From: Clostridiales bacterium
GTDB taxonomy: Bacteria; Bacillota; Clostridia; Lachnospirales; Anaerotignaceae
Assembly (NCBI GenBank): GCA_019423725.1
Contig: JAHZAW010000014.1
Span: 1-14,190 of the forward strand
DNA length: 14,190 nucleotides
Direction of reading: 5' to 3'
This document shows, piece by piece, positions 6,773 to 13,571 of this stretch (position 1 is its first letter; every line of letters starts with the position of its first letter). The position numbers were made by a program, and so were the translations under genes. Below the pieces are notes generated by a model. That model ran no database searches. It was not told the origin of the DNA and worked only from the letters and a program-made list of their open reading frames with translations.

Positions 6773-7867
6773 TTATTTGAATTTTTTGCCTCTTTCATCA
6801 CATTCTTTTATAGCTGCGATGAATTTTTCCTTAGTAACTTCATAAGGAACGCAGGTCCACTCTCTTGTGACAGAAGCTCTGTCAGCTACAGCGGGAAGGT
6901 CTTCCTCTGTAAGACCGATATCTGCCATTGTTAAAGGCAGTCCCATTTCCTTGTGGAACGCCATGATCTTATCACATTCGTCATAGTTCTTATCGTATGT
7001 CATCAGCACAAGACTTCCGAAGGATACGATCTCTCCATGAAGATGATGCTGAATACAGTTGGGAATAACTGATGTTCCGTTATAGAAACCGTGAGCCAGT
7101 GAGCTGTTGTAATAGTAGTCATTTTCAGTTGTCATGAAGTTTGAAACCAAACCTGTTGTTACGATTATGTCAAGTACTACCTGCTCAAGCTCAAAGGAAT
7201 CTGTATTGTTCTTGCAGTCCTCATAGGCTTTTTTACCATATTCGATAAGGGGATCGATACAGATCAGGCTGAGCTGATTTCCCATAAGAGGTGTATGAGC
7301 TACCTTATGTCCTCTGATGGCCATCTGTGCCTCAAGCTCCTTAGAAATGGCGTCACCGATACCAGCCCAGAAAAGGTGTTCAGGTGACTCAGCGATTATC
7401 TTTGTATTGATAAAGATATGTTCAGCAGGCGTCTTTGAGTAAAAATAGTTGTTTACTGTTCCATCGGGATGATAGATAACGGCTATTGATGTTGTTGCCG
7501 CACAGTTTGATCCGATGGTGGGGAAAGTAAACATGGGCTTGTCAAGTCTTTCCTTGACTACCTTACATGTATCCATTACTCGTCCGCCGCCTACTGCAAA
7601 TATCATATCTGCATTCTTTACAGCGTCTTTTTTCATAAGCTCCTCAGCGTTTTCATAGGAAGCTTCGCCGCCGTACCATACAAAATCAGTTATTTCAACA
7701 TCCGAACCATCTATACCTTCTAATAGTGCATCTTTTACCTTGGACATAGCCGTCTTTCCGCCGATAACAACAGCTTTTTTGCCATATTTTCTTGTTACCC
7801 AGGGGATCTCCTTATAACAGTCAGCTCCTACAGTATAATTTGGAATATAAATGTGATATCCTTTCAT
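6773..7867 (-). CDS. Iron-type (glycerol dehydrogenase-like) NAD-dependent alcohol dehydrogenase
   Basis: The 364-residue length fits the GldA-like branch of the iron-containing/dehydroquinate-synthase-like dehydrogenases. The N-terminal nucleotide-binding half has AVGGGRVMDT (91-100; GGGxxxD) and TFPTIGSNCAATTS. The C-terminal helical half holds the metal ligands expected from GldA: Asp172 in GIGDAISKE, His259 in SSLAHGF and His277 in HLHGEIVSFG. By family it oxidises or reduces a small polyol, alcohol or ketone with NAD(H) in the cytoplasm; the exact substrate cannot be assigned. The start is backed by AAAAGGAG a few bases upstream. It lies 86 nt downstream of ilvE on the same strand with no terminator visible between them, so co-transcription is possible. 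A diverged paralogue lies at the right edge of the window. Confidence 0.85.
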   Translation of the reverse strand: MKGYHIYIPNYTVGADCYKEIPWVTRKYGKKAVVIGGKTAMSKVKDALLEGIDGSDVEITDFVWYGGEASYENAEELMKKDAVKNADMIFAVGGGRVMDTCKVVKERLDKPMFTFPTIGSNCAATTSIAVIYHPDGTVNNYFYSKTPAEHIFINTKIIAESPEHLFWAGIGDAISKELEAQMAIRGHKVAHTPLMGNQLSLICIDPLIEYGKKAYEDCKNNTDSFELEQVVLDIIVTTGLVSNFMTTENDYYYNSSLAHGFYNGTSVIPNCIQHHLHGEIVSFGSLVLMTYDKNYDECDKIMAFHKEMGLPLTMADIGLTEEDLPAVADRASVTREWTCVPYEVTKEKFIAAIKECDERGKKFK

Positions 7868-7893
7868 ATTAATGCACTCCTTTTTAAATAATA

Positions 7894-7912
7894 TTGGTAT
7901 AGTTTGGTATGG
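7894..7912. repeat. Tandem 10-nt-period repeat upstream of the dehydrogenase gene
   Basis: TTGGTATAG (7894-7902) and TTGGTATGG (7904-7912) are two near-identical units one helical turn apart. They lie in the 86-nt gap between ilvE and the dehydrogenase start. They could be a protein-binding site, but the copy number is only two. Confidence 0.3.
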
Positions 7913-7953
7913 TTTATATTTTAATTATGTTTATTGATATATTGATAAATTAA

Positions 7954-9048
7954 TTATTTGTCTACTTCGTCTTTTGATTTAACGGGAACTGTCCATCCAA
8001 AAGGATCTGCTGTACGTCCCCACTGGATACCTGTTAAGCCTTCGTAAAGTTCGTGGCAAACGGGTCCGATCTCGTTGTTATTGATGTGGTAGTCAACACC
8101 CTCATAGTGAAGGATTCCGATGGGTGATACAACGGCTGCTGTACCTGTTCCCCAAGCTTCCTCAAGTTTTCCTGTCTTAACAGCATCGATAACTTCTTCA
8201 GCTGTGATAAGTCTTTCAGTTACTTTGTATCCTTTTGATTTAAGATACTCGATTGCGCTCTTTCTTGTGATACCAGGAAGAACTGAACCTGTAAGCATAG
8301 GTGTGATTACTTCTCCGTTGATCTTGAACATTACGTTCATTGAACCAACTTCCTCGATATATTTCTGATGAACACCATCAAGCCAGAGAACCTGAGTAAA
8401 TCCGTTTTCTTCTGCTACTGCTTCAGCTCTGTTGCTTGCTGCGTAGTTTCCGCCGACCTTGCAGTCTCCTGTACCGCCTCTTACGGCACGTACATCGTGT
8501 TCCTCGATGGCGATCTTAACGGGTTTAAGTCCTTCTTTGTAGTAGTTTCCTACAGGACATGTGATTATCATAAATTTAGCTTTTTTGATTGTATGAAGAC
8601 CGATGGGTTCGTCACATCCAAATTCAAAAGGTCTTATGTAAAGTGACTCGCCTTTTTCTGAAGGTACCCAGTCCTGCTCGAATGCAACAAATCTTTCGAT
8701 AAGATCAAGGATTGTGTCTGCATCAAGATGGGGAAGACAAAGTCTGTCGATTGATCTTTCCATACGTTTTGCGTTTTCACTGGGTCTGAAAAGCTGGCAT
8801 GTGCCATCTTCTTTTCTGTAAGCTTTCATACCTTCAAAAGCGCCTGCGCCGTAGTGAAGGATTGTTGAACCGGGATGCATAAGGATGGGTCCGAAGGGAA
8901 CGATCCTTGCGTCGTGCCAGCCCTGGTCTGCATCATAATCCATGATAAACATATGGTCTGTAAAATGTGTTCCAAATCCAAGTTCTTCTCCCTTGGCAGG
9001 TTTAGCTTTAGGTGTCTGTGTTTTCTCTACTCTGATATCCATTTTCAT
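7954..9048 (-). CDS. ilvE: Branched-chain amino acid aminotransferase
   Basis: This fold-type IV PLP enzyme of 364 residues transfers amino groups between Leu/Ile/Val and 2-oxoglutarate, the last step of their synthesis and first of breakdown. Signatures visible are GAGAFEGMKAYR, a RPSENAKRM stretch with nearby Arg residues, the catalytic-lysine motif GTGDCKVGGNYAAS (Lys197 from the chosen start), the EVGSMNVMF strand and the phosphate-binding GSVLPGITRKS. Length and motifs fit the longer bacterial/eukaryotic-type BCAT rather than the roughly 305-residue E. coli form. A GTG at 9066 is also in frame, but a GAGGAG site lies 8 nt before the ATG at 9048, which I therefore chose. Codon use is more biased than in neighbours (many AAG, ATC, GTT), suggesting high expression. 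Its long leader has attenuator features, described separately. Confidence 0.95.
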   Translation of the reverse strand: MKMDIRVEKTQTPKAKPAKGEELGFGTHFTDHMFIMDYDADQGWHDARIVPFGPILMHPGSTILHYGAGAFEGMKAYRKEDGTCQLFRPSENAKRMERSIDRLCLPHLDADTILDLIERFVAFEQDWVPSEKGESLYIRPFEFGCDEPIGLHTIKKAKFMIITCPVGNYYKEGLKPVKIAIEEHDVRAVRGGTGDCKVGGNYAASNRAEAVAEENGFTQVLWLDGVHQKYIEEVGSMNVMFKINGEVITPMLTGSVLPGITRKSAIEYLKSKGYKVTERLITAEEVIDAVKTGKLEEAWGTGTAAVVSPIGILHYEGVDYHINNNEIGPVCHELYEGLTGIQWGRTADPFGWTVPVKSKDEVDK

Positions 9049-9104
9049 AACAAATTCTCCTCTCACAATATGCCTTTTATTTTTTTATATTTATTAAAAA
9101 TAAT

Positions 9105-9138
9105 AAAAAAGAGCTTACAGCTATGAAGCCGTAAGCTC
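9105..9138 (-). terminator. Strong intrinsic terminator in the ilvE leader (candidate attenuator)
   Basis: On the minus strand GAGCTTACGGCT pairs with AGCTGTAAGCTC across a TCAT tetraloop, giving a 12-bp stem with one G-U pair. Six T follow (9110-9105). It sits downstream of the only good promoter for ilvE and 56 nt before the ilvE start codon, so full-length ilvE mRNA requires reading past it. Confidence 0.85.
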
Positions 9139-9192
9139 GAAAAAACTAATATAAAAACATCAGATTGGATTGTATGTCAAATCACTATACAA

Positions 9193-9327
9193 TCATATGG
9201 AAAAATCCGTATGCTTATAATCAACTGTTTTTTCTGCACGACACATAGCACTAATACTTCTAATAATAATTAGTGAGCAAATAGCGCTAATAGATAGTGT
9301 GCAAATGTATAATCCAGTTGACATCAT
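9193..9327 (-). CDS. Putative Ile/Leu-rich leader peptide upstream of ilvE (44 aa)
   Basis: This short reading frame begins at tandem ATG codons (9327 and 9324) 11 nt after a GGAG (9342-9339; longer run AAGGAG) and ends in TGA. It encodes 44 residues. Between residues 6 and 25, ten of twenty are Ile or Leu, including three consecutive ATT codons (residues 20-22); Ile8, Ile13, Ile16, Ile25 and Leu6, Leu11, Leu19 also fall here. The C-terminal part is polar. Transcription from the promoter at 9361-9389 would start only about 25 nt before this ATG, as in classic leader peptides. A terminator follows, then ilvE. I infer it is translated to sense branched-chain aminoacyl-tRNA supply. The alternative is a small membrane peptide, since the first half is also hydrophobic enough to span a membrane. 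Confidence 0.5.
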   Translation of the reverse strand: MMSTGLYICTLSISAICSLIIIRSISAMCRAEKTVDYKHTDFSI

Positions 9328-9360
9328 ATCGAATTTTTCTCCTTTCAAATATTTTTACTC

Positions 9361-9389
9361 ATAGTACCACCAATTGTTATCTTTGTCAA
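9361..9389 (-). promoter_or_regulatory. Near-consensus sigma-A promoter for the ilvE leader
   Basis: On the minus strand TTGACA (9389-9384) and TACTAT (9366-9361) are exactly 17 nt apart. The expected start is near 9354, giving an untranslated leader of about 305 nt before ilvE. That leader contains the short Ile/Leu-rich frame and the terminator. Confidence 0.75.
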
Positions 9390-9430
9390 CGATAAATTTC
9401 ATTTTTTTTCAAATATTTTTTTCAGTCCCT

Positions 9431-9455
9431 GAAAAGCCCGTATCACAGGCTTTCC
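9431..9455 (-). terminator. Weak hairpin at the end of the hydrolase gene
   Basis: AAAGCC (9433-9438) and GGCTTT (9448-9453) can pair and overlap the hydrolase stop codon at 9443-9445. On the minus strand the 3' arm ends in TTTTC but lacks a long T-run. This is only a possible terminator before the ilvE promoter. Confidence 0.3.
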
Positions 9456-10180
9456 AAAAACATAGCTGCCCTTCTGAAGGCTTCATGCCTTCCTTCGGTG
9501 AGTACTATGTTGTGTTCTCCATAGTCCGGAGTATAGAGTTCTTTCTTCTCAGATGCTATCCTTCTGAATATCTCCCCGGCACTTTCAGGGTCAGCCACGG
9601 CGTCATCCTTTGCCTGTATGACCATGGCCGGACATGTTACCTTCTCAAGGAAACCTTCTTCCCTGACCACTGCCATAAGCCTCTCAAGCTCATTGAATAT
9701 CCTTATGGCTATATCCTCATAATGTATATGATACTGTTTGAAAAGTCCGACCTTGCCTTCCATGGGTCTATGGAAATATATCTGTTCAGGAGGATATGTA
9801 TCAGTCATAAATGTTCCCGGCATAAGTCTGAGGGGTGAAGATATGGGTATTATACCGGCCATATCAGGATGCTTCGCCGCAAGATAAAGTGAAAGACAGC
9901 CTCCCGTTGAAAGTCCGCCAACATAGACCGTATCAAATCTTTTCTTAAGATAAGCGTAATCACTCTCAGCCTTGGCTATGAAATCCTCACAGTTTGTGTG
10001 AAGCAGCTCCTCCGGAAAAGTTCCATGGCCCGCAAGATTTACGCTCCATACGGAATATCCATAGTCATTTAAAAATCTTGCCATGGGTATCATCTGCGCG
10101 GCTCCGGAAGTTATTCCATGTATAAGGAGCACTGCCTTTCCGTTTGTTCCCGGGAAAAATATCTGATCATTTGTCTGCAT
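9443..10180 (-). CDS. Alpha/beta hydrolase, carboxylesterase/lysophospholipase-like
   Basis: From the chosen start this is a 245-residue single-domain hydrolase like the Est30-type carboxylesterases or monoacylglycerol lipases. The oxyanion-hole motif LLIHGITSG lies at 18-26, with AGHG at 50-53. The nucleophile elbow GGLSTGG gives Ser91. The acid is Asp192 or Asp193 in QAKDDAVAD, and the base is His223 in DYGEHNIVL. No signal peptide is present, so it acts in the cytoplasm, probably on short acyl or glyceryl esters. An in-frame ATG at 10261 would add 27 residues, but GGAAGGAG just upstream of the ATG at 10180 decides the start. It is transcribed away from the FetAB-like operon and appears to stand alone. 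The substrate cannot be predicted. Confidence 0.85.
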   Translation of the reverse strand: MQTNDQIFFPGTNGKAVLLIHGITSGAAQMIPMARFLNDYGYSVWSVNLAGHGTFPEELLHTNCEDFIAKAESDYAYLKKRFDTVYVGGLSTGGCLSLYLAAKHPDMAGIIPISSPLRLMPGTFMTDTYPPEQIYFHRPMEGKVGLFKQYHIHYEDIAIRIFNELERLMAVVREEGFLEKVTCPAMVIQAKDDAVADPESAGEIFRRIASEKKELYTPDYGEHNIVLTEGRHEAFRRAAMFLESL

Positions 10181-10615
10181 AAAAACATCTCCTTCCACAA
10201 TAAAAAACACAGCTTGATTTAATAAATATTTTAACATTCCACAGAGTACATGTCCATACATTTCTGCTTATCTCATTAACGTGATGAAGTATCATATTTA
10301 AATGCGCTGCTGCCAGGCTTTAATATTCATGTTTTTCTGTAATATACCATGGATATCCGCATATACTGTCCCATCTCAAAACTTAAATTTTAATGTAAAA
10401 CATCCAGTAAAAATCACTTTATTATTTCATTGGTTTATTATTTCAGACCAGTTATAAGGCCTCTTATTTTTCCCTGCTGTGTTGCAAAATACCACAGCCT
10501 TTGCTAAAATTTATTTGCTGCCGCATTATCTGAATTGCCTGAATTATAAAAAGACAAACGGCAGCATATCACGGATATATAGATATAAAATACATAAAAA
10601 GGACGGCGGGCCGTT
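10181..10615. other. Intergenic region between the divergent hydrolase and FetAB-like genes
   Basis: No gene is visible in these 435 nt. Two dyads stand out: GCTGTG/CACAGC (10476-10481 and 10493-10498), and TGCTGCCG/CGGCAGCA (10516-10523 and 10559-10566, 35 nt apart). The second flanks the A/T-rich stretch where the FetAB-like promoter should be. Several TATAAA-like sequences (10545, 10584) are present, but none has a good -35 at proper spacing, so I do not assign a promoter. Confidence 0.5.
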
Positions 10616-11248
10616 ATGTGCATATTAAAAACCTCCGAACAGCTGTGCTTTAAAGGCATAATTCACTATCCGGAAACAGAAATACAAGAAAACCAGTTTA
10701 CATTCATAACCGGCGAGAGCGGCTGCGGCAAAAGCTCTTTTCTTAAACTTTTAAACGCCAGTTCGATCCCATCTGCCGGAGATATTTTTTACAGAGGGGA
10801 TAATATACGCCAGCTTCCCATACTGGACTATAGAAAAAAAGTTCTTCTTGTTCCCCAGGATGTATTCCTTTTTGACGGGACTATAATGGAAAACTTCAAT
10901 ATTTACCGAAAATACAGCGAAAGGAACCCATTAAGGGCCACGGAAGCTGAAAAGTTCATGCAGGTATGCTGTGCTGATTTCGCCCCTGATTCGACATGTA
11001 CCACATTGTCGGGCGGAGAAAGACAAAGGGTATTTTTATCCATTTTTCTATCGTGCATGCCCGATGTGATACTCCTTGATGAGCCGACAGCGGCTCTGGA
11101 TGAGAAAACATCATTCAGGCTTATGTCAAATCTCAAGGATTTTTGTGACTCAGAACATATAACATCCGTGATAGTAAGCCATAATAATGATCTGGTGGAC
11201 AGATTCGCGGATAAAGTCATAAGATTCAGAAAGGATGAGGCCGTATGA
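10616..11248 (+). CDS. ABC transporter ATP-binding protein, FetA/YbbL-like
   Basis: The 210-residue ATPase has Walker A GESGCGKSS (33-41), Q-loop Gln81 in LLVPQDVFLFDGTI, the signature LSGGERQR (131-138), Walker B VILLDE (151-156) and the switch His189 in IVSHN. Its small size and its pairing with a UPF0014-type permease match the FetAB (YbbLM) family, linked in E. coli to iron export and peroxide tolerance. It would drive the permease from the cytoplasmic side of the membrane. An AAAAAGGA lies about 12 nt before the ATG, with a small ACGG/CCGT hairpin between them that may shorten the effective spacing. It overlaps the permease gene by 4 nt (ATGA). The symbol fetA is withheld because the substrate is unproven in this lineage. 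Confidence 0.85.
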   Translation: MCILKTSEQLCFKGIIHYPETEIQENQFTFITGESGCGKSSFLKLLNASSIPSAGDIFYRGDNIRQLPILDYRKKVLLVPQDVFLFDGTIMENFNIYRKYSERNPLRATEAEKFMQVCCADFAPDSTCTTLSGGERQRVFLSIFLSCMPDVILLDEPTAALDEKTSFRLMSNLKDFCDSEHITSVIVSHNNDLVDRFADKVIRFRKDEAV

Positions 11249-12021
11249 GTGGTGTCGCAGAACTTCAGCTGAGCCAGTTTTTGCTTATTTATGCACTTTT
11301 GGTCGTAATGGCTCTGATAATGAAAAAATGCAGGATAAATCAGACCAAACAGCTTGTGGTATCCAGCATAAAGATGACTGTACAGCTCATAATAGCCGGA
11401 CTGATCCTGACATACATATTTGAAAACCCAAAACCTCTGTTTACAGTGCTTTATGTAGCAGCCATGACCGCATTTTCCATACACAGGGTAATATCAAAAA
11501 ACAGAGAGCTGAATATACGTTTTAAAACAGCCATAGGTCTTTCCATCTCCCTTTCTGGCATATTTGTACTTCTTTATTTTATATGCGCCGTGGTGAGGGA
11601 AGATATATTTAATCCCCAGTATGTTATACCAATTTCAGGAATGATCATGGGAAATACCATGACCGGTGTTTCACTGGGAGTTAAGGCCTTTAGGGAATCT
11701 CTGGCTGACCAGAGGGCAAAAATAAACGCCCTTATATGTATTGGCGCCGCCCCGAGGGACATACTTCTCCCCTTTGTCCGCCAGTCCCTGGAAACTGCCA
11801 TGCTCCCAACCCTAAATTCCATGGTCGGCATGGGAATAGTATCCCTTCCCGGTATGATGACAGGACAGATACTTGCCGGAACCATGCCCCTTACGGCTAT
11901 ACTCTATCAGATATCCATGATGATAGCCATTTGTACTTCCGTAACAGCAGCCTGCTTTGGCTCCCTCTATCTTGGATATAAGACCCTCTATGACCCCAGG
12001 GACCAGATAATAAATTTCTGA
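11245..12021 (+). CDS. ABC transporter permease, FetB/YbbM (UPF0014) family
   Basis: The 258-residue, strongly hydrophobic protein has about six to seven membrane segments and the conserved UPF0014 stretches: KMTVQLIIAGLILTYIF near 43-59, PISGMIMGNTMTGVSLG (about 129-145), then the cytoplasmic loop with INALICIGAAPRDILLP (about 160-176) and GIVSLPGMMTGQILAG (about 198-213). It starts within the last codons of the ATPase gene (ATGA overlap), showing translational coupling and a two-subunit transporter. By family it exports a metal, iron in the E. coli case. A strong terminator follows within 40 nt, so the operon contains just these two genes. Family is confident; the cargo is not. Confidence 0.87.
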   Translation: MSGVAELQLSQFLLIYALLVVMALIMKKCRINQTKQLVVSSIKMTVQLIIAGLILTYIFENPKPLFTVLYVAAMTAFSIHRVISKNRELNIRFKTAIGLSISLSGIFVLLYFICAVVREDIFNPQYVIPISGMIMGNTMTGVSLGVKAFRESLADQRAKINALICIGAAPRDILLPFVRQSLETAMLPTLNSMVGMGIVSLPGMMTGQILAGTMPLTAILYQISMMIAICTSVTAACFGSLYLGYKTLYDPRDQIINF

Positions 12022-12036
12022 TATTTTCATAAAACA

Positions 12037-12066
12037 AAAGACCGGTCTTCCGGTCTTTATTTTTTT
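12037..12066 (+). terminator. Intrinsic terminator of the FetAB-like operon
   Basis: AAAGACCGG (12037-12045) pairs with CCGGTCTTT (12050-12058) around a TCTT loop. An A/T run with seven T follows. It lies 16 nt after the permease stop. Confidence 0.85.
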
Positions 12067-12133
12067 ATTTTTATTAATTTTACAGGCATAAAAACACATT
12101 CATTTCTATTGTCTCCAGTATTTTTCGGCTGTC

Positions 12134-12165
12134 GGCATACTGTCTTAAAAACAGTTCCATATGCC
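12134..12165. repeat. Nested inverted repeat just upstream of the chromate-transporter promoter
   Basis: GGCATA (12134-12139) pairs with TATGCC (12160-12165), and inside them CTGT (12140-12143) pairs with ACAG (12151-12154). It ends 12 nt before the -35 hexamer at 12178, a position where an activator or repressor could bind. Arms are short, so the call is tentative. Confidence 0.3.
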
Positions 12166-12177
12166 TGAAAGCATTTA

Positions 12178-12206
12178 TTGACATCCCTTTTACGATATAC
12201 TATAGT
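12178..12206 (+). promoter_or_regulatory. Promoter of the chromate-family transporter operon
   Basis: A perfect TTGACA (12178-12183) and TATAGT (12201-12206) are separated by 17 nt. Transcription would start near 12213, leaving a leader of about 73 nt before the first ATG at 12286. Confidence 0.65.
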
Positions 12207-12285
12207 TAATTCAGACTAAAATGCATGGACTTTTAGCCAATGAAACTAATCTTGATTTTATGCCACATTTTTACGGAGGCGTTAA

Positions 12286-12867
12286 ATGAAAAATAATGTT
12301 ATTTTTGATCTTTTCTGGTCCTTTGCCAAGATCGGTCTGTTCACCTTTGGCGGAGGCTATGCCATGATACCCCTCATAGAGGAGGTATGTGTTGAAAATA
12401 AGGGCTGGATAACCAGCGATGATCTTTCCACGGTCACAGCCATAGCCGAGTCTACACCAGGCCCCATAGCCATAAACTGTGCCACATTTACCGGCTACAT
12501 GAAGGGCGGATTTATTGGAGCCCTGAGCGCCACCATTGGTATGGTGCTGCCATCCTTTGTTATAATCTATATAATATCTGTATTCTTCGACGATTTTCTT
12601 TCCATAACCATAATCGCCAATGCCTTTAAGGGAATAAAAGCCGGTGTCGGTATACTTATACTCCAGGCCGGGATAAATATGTTTAAAAAAATGAAACACA
12701 ACGCTTTTTCCAAGGCTGTGTTCATGGCCGCCTTTCTTGCTATGCTCGTCATAGACCTGCTGGCCGTCAGTTTTTCTACCATATATTTTCTTGTCATAGC
12801 CGGTGTTTTCAGCGCGGCATTATATGAGATACGCCGCAGGCTTTCCAAAGGAGGCGCGGACAAATGA
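12286..12867 (+). CDS. Chromate transporter family protein, first half-size subunit
   Basis: This 193-residue protein is a short-chain CHR (ChrA-like) subunit; full-length ChrA joins two such halves. It shows the family's N-terminal motif GLFTFGGGYAMIPLIEE (17-33) and the ESTPGPIAINCATFTGY stretch (55-71). Further membrane segments lie near 75-98, 110-128 and 140-178, and the tail is Arg/Lys-rich. Biochemically studied CHR members expel chromate from the cytoplasm; many homologues in anaerobes have no proven substrate, so the anion is uncertain. The start is supported by a GGAGG 7 nt upstream. It overlaps the next gene by 4 nt (ATGA), consistent with a heteromeric transporter. Confidence 0.9.
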   Translation: MKNNVIFDLFWSFAKIGLFTFGGGYAMIPLIEEVCVENKGWITSDDLSTVTAIAESTPGPIAINCATFTGYMKGGFIGALSATIGMVLPSFVIIYIISVFFDDFLSITIIANAFKGIKAGVGILILQAGINMFKKMKHNAFSKAVFMAAFLAMLVIDLLAVSFSTIYFLVIAGVFSAALYEIRRRLSKGGADK

Positions 12868-13418
12868 TATATCTTGACCTTCTCATCGGATTCCTTAAGG
12901 TAGGATGTTTTTCCTTTGGCGGTGCCTATGGTGCCATACCTCTCATCCGTGATGTGGTGCTCTCATACGGATGGCTGGATGATGAGATTCTGACATACTT
13001 TATAGCCGTAAGTGAAAGCACTCCCGGCCCCATAATGGTAAACCTGGCCACATATATAGGCAGCAGCCAGGCTGGCATACCAGGCGCTTTGATAGCCACC
13101 ACAGCCGTAGTTATCCCTGCCTTTGTAATAATTCTGCTCATAATGATACTTTTAAAAACAGCACTGAAAAATCCTTATGTTCAGGCTGTACTTGACGGCA
13201 TAAAGCCCTGTATCGTGGGCATAATAGCTGCCACCGGCATAGATATGATATATGAAAACTGTATATCAGATGCTTCTCTGGATATGAAAGCCCTCGGTAT
13301 AACCATTTTTCTTGGGATAATAGCTGTCTTACACAAAGTCATAAAAAAGAAAAATATATCTCCCATAATACTCATAGCCATTTCCGCCGTAACGGGAATA
13401 GCCGTATATTCATTTTAA
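12864..13418 (+). CDS. Chromate transporter family protein, second half-size subunit
   Basis: The 184-residue partner repeats the same CHR pattern: GCFSFGGAYGAIPLIRD (14-30) and SESTPGPIMVNLATYIG (50-66). Membrane segments follow near 72-101, 112-125, 143-157 and 167-183. The sequence differs enough from the first subunit (for example FGGAYGAIP against FGGGYAMIP) that the two are clearly distinct halves rather than a recent duplication. Its start overlaps the preceding stop (ATGA) and a GGAGG lies 11 nt upstream inside that gene, so translation is coupled. Short-chain CHR pairs elsewhere need both subunits. A terminator begins within ten bases of the stop codon, closing a two-gene operon. Confidence 0.9.
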   Translation: MIYLDLLIGFLKVGCFSFGGAYGAIPLIRDVVLSYGWLDDEILTYFIAVSESTPGPIMVNLATYIGSSQAGIPGALIATTAVVIPAFVIILLIMILLKTALKNPYVQAVLDGIKPCIVGIIAATGIDMIYENCISDASLDMKALGITIFLGIIAVLHKVIKKKNISPIILIAISAVTGIAVYSF

Positions 13419-13424
13419 AAATAG

Positions 13425-13450
13425 AGACGGTCCTCGGGCCGTCTTTTTTA
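13425..13450 (+). terminator. Intrinsic terminator of the chromate-family operon
   Basis: AGACGG (13425-13430) pairs with CCGTCT (13439-13444), and inner bases can extend the stem. TTTTTTATTT follows. It begins 7 nt after the stop codon of the second subunit. Confidence 0.85.
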
Positions 13451-13463
13451 TTTATATATTTAT

Positions 13464-13501
13464 AAAAAGTCCAGCCAGGATCGGTATGATCCTGGCTGGA
13501 C
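13464..13501 (-). terminator. Strong intrinsic terminator of the right-edge dehydrogenase gene
   Basis: Perfect 14-nt arms GTCCAGCCAGGATC (13469-13482) and GATCCTGGCTGGAC (13488-13501) enclose GGTAT. On the minus strand the stem is followed by five T (13468-13464). It ends transcripts of the gene whose stop is at 13572 and faces the plus-strand terminator 20 nt away. Confidence 0.85.
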
Positions 13502-13536
13502 GGGGGATTGGGGAAGAAAATCTAAATTATTTGATA

Positions 13537-13550
13537 CCAACATATGTTGG
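13537..13550. repeat. 14-bp perfect palindrome in the 3' region of the right-edge dehydrogenase
   Basis: CCAACATATGTTGG is its own reverse complement. It lies between the dehydrogenase stop codon (13572-13574) and its terminator. It has no loop, so it is more likely a protein site or chance than an RNA hairpin. Confidence 0.35.
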
Positions 13551-13571
13551 AGGAATGATGGCTTTTTATTA

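Noticed and set aside
9193..9212. CATATGGA/TCCGTATG hairpin in the leader region as a second terminator or riboswitch part
   Set aside because: It pairs better as plus-strand RNA; on the transcribed minus strand it has a C-A mismatch and no T-run.
9367..9380. GGTGGTAC on the minus strand in the ilvE leader, resembling the T-box consensus
   Set aside because: It lies inside the promoter spacer, upstream of the transcription start, not just before the terminator, and the rest of the T-box consensus (AGGGTGG..CCGCG) and specifier structure are absent.
9374..9838. Plus-strand 154-codon frame across the ilvE promoter and hydrolase 3' end
   Set aside because: Opposite strand of a hydrolase with an intact catalytic triad, with no family match.
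10471..10500. GCTGTG/CACAGC dyad as a terminator
   Set aside because: No T-run follows on either strand and no gene ends nearby.
10903..11484. Long minus-strand frame opposite the ABC transporter genes
   Set aside because: It is the antisense shadow of two well-supported genes, has no ribosome binding site and no recognisable domain.
12271..12699. Minus-strand frame opposite the first chromate-family subunit
   Set aside because: Its Gly/Tyr-rich composition is typical of antisense translation of a membrane protein gene with GCC/ATA codons.
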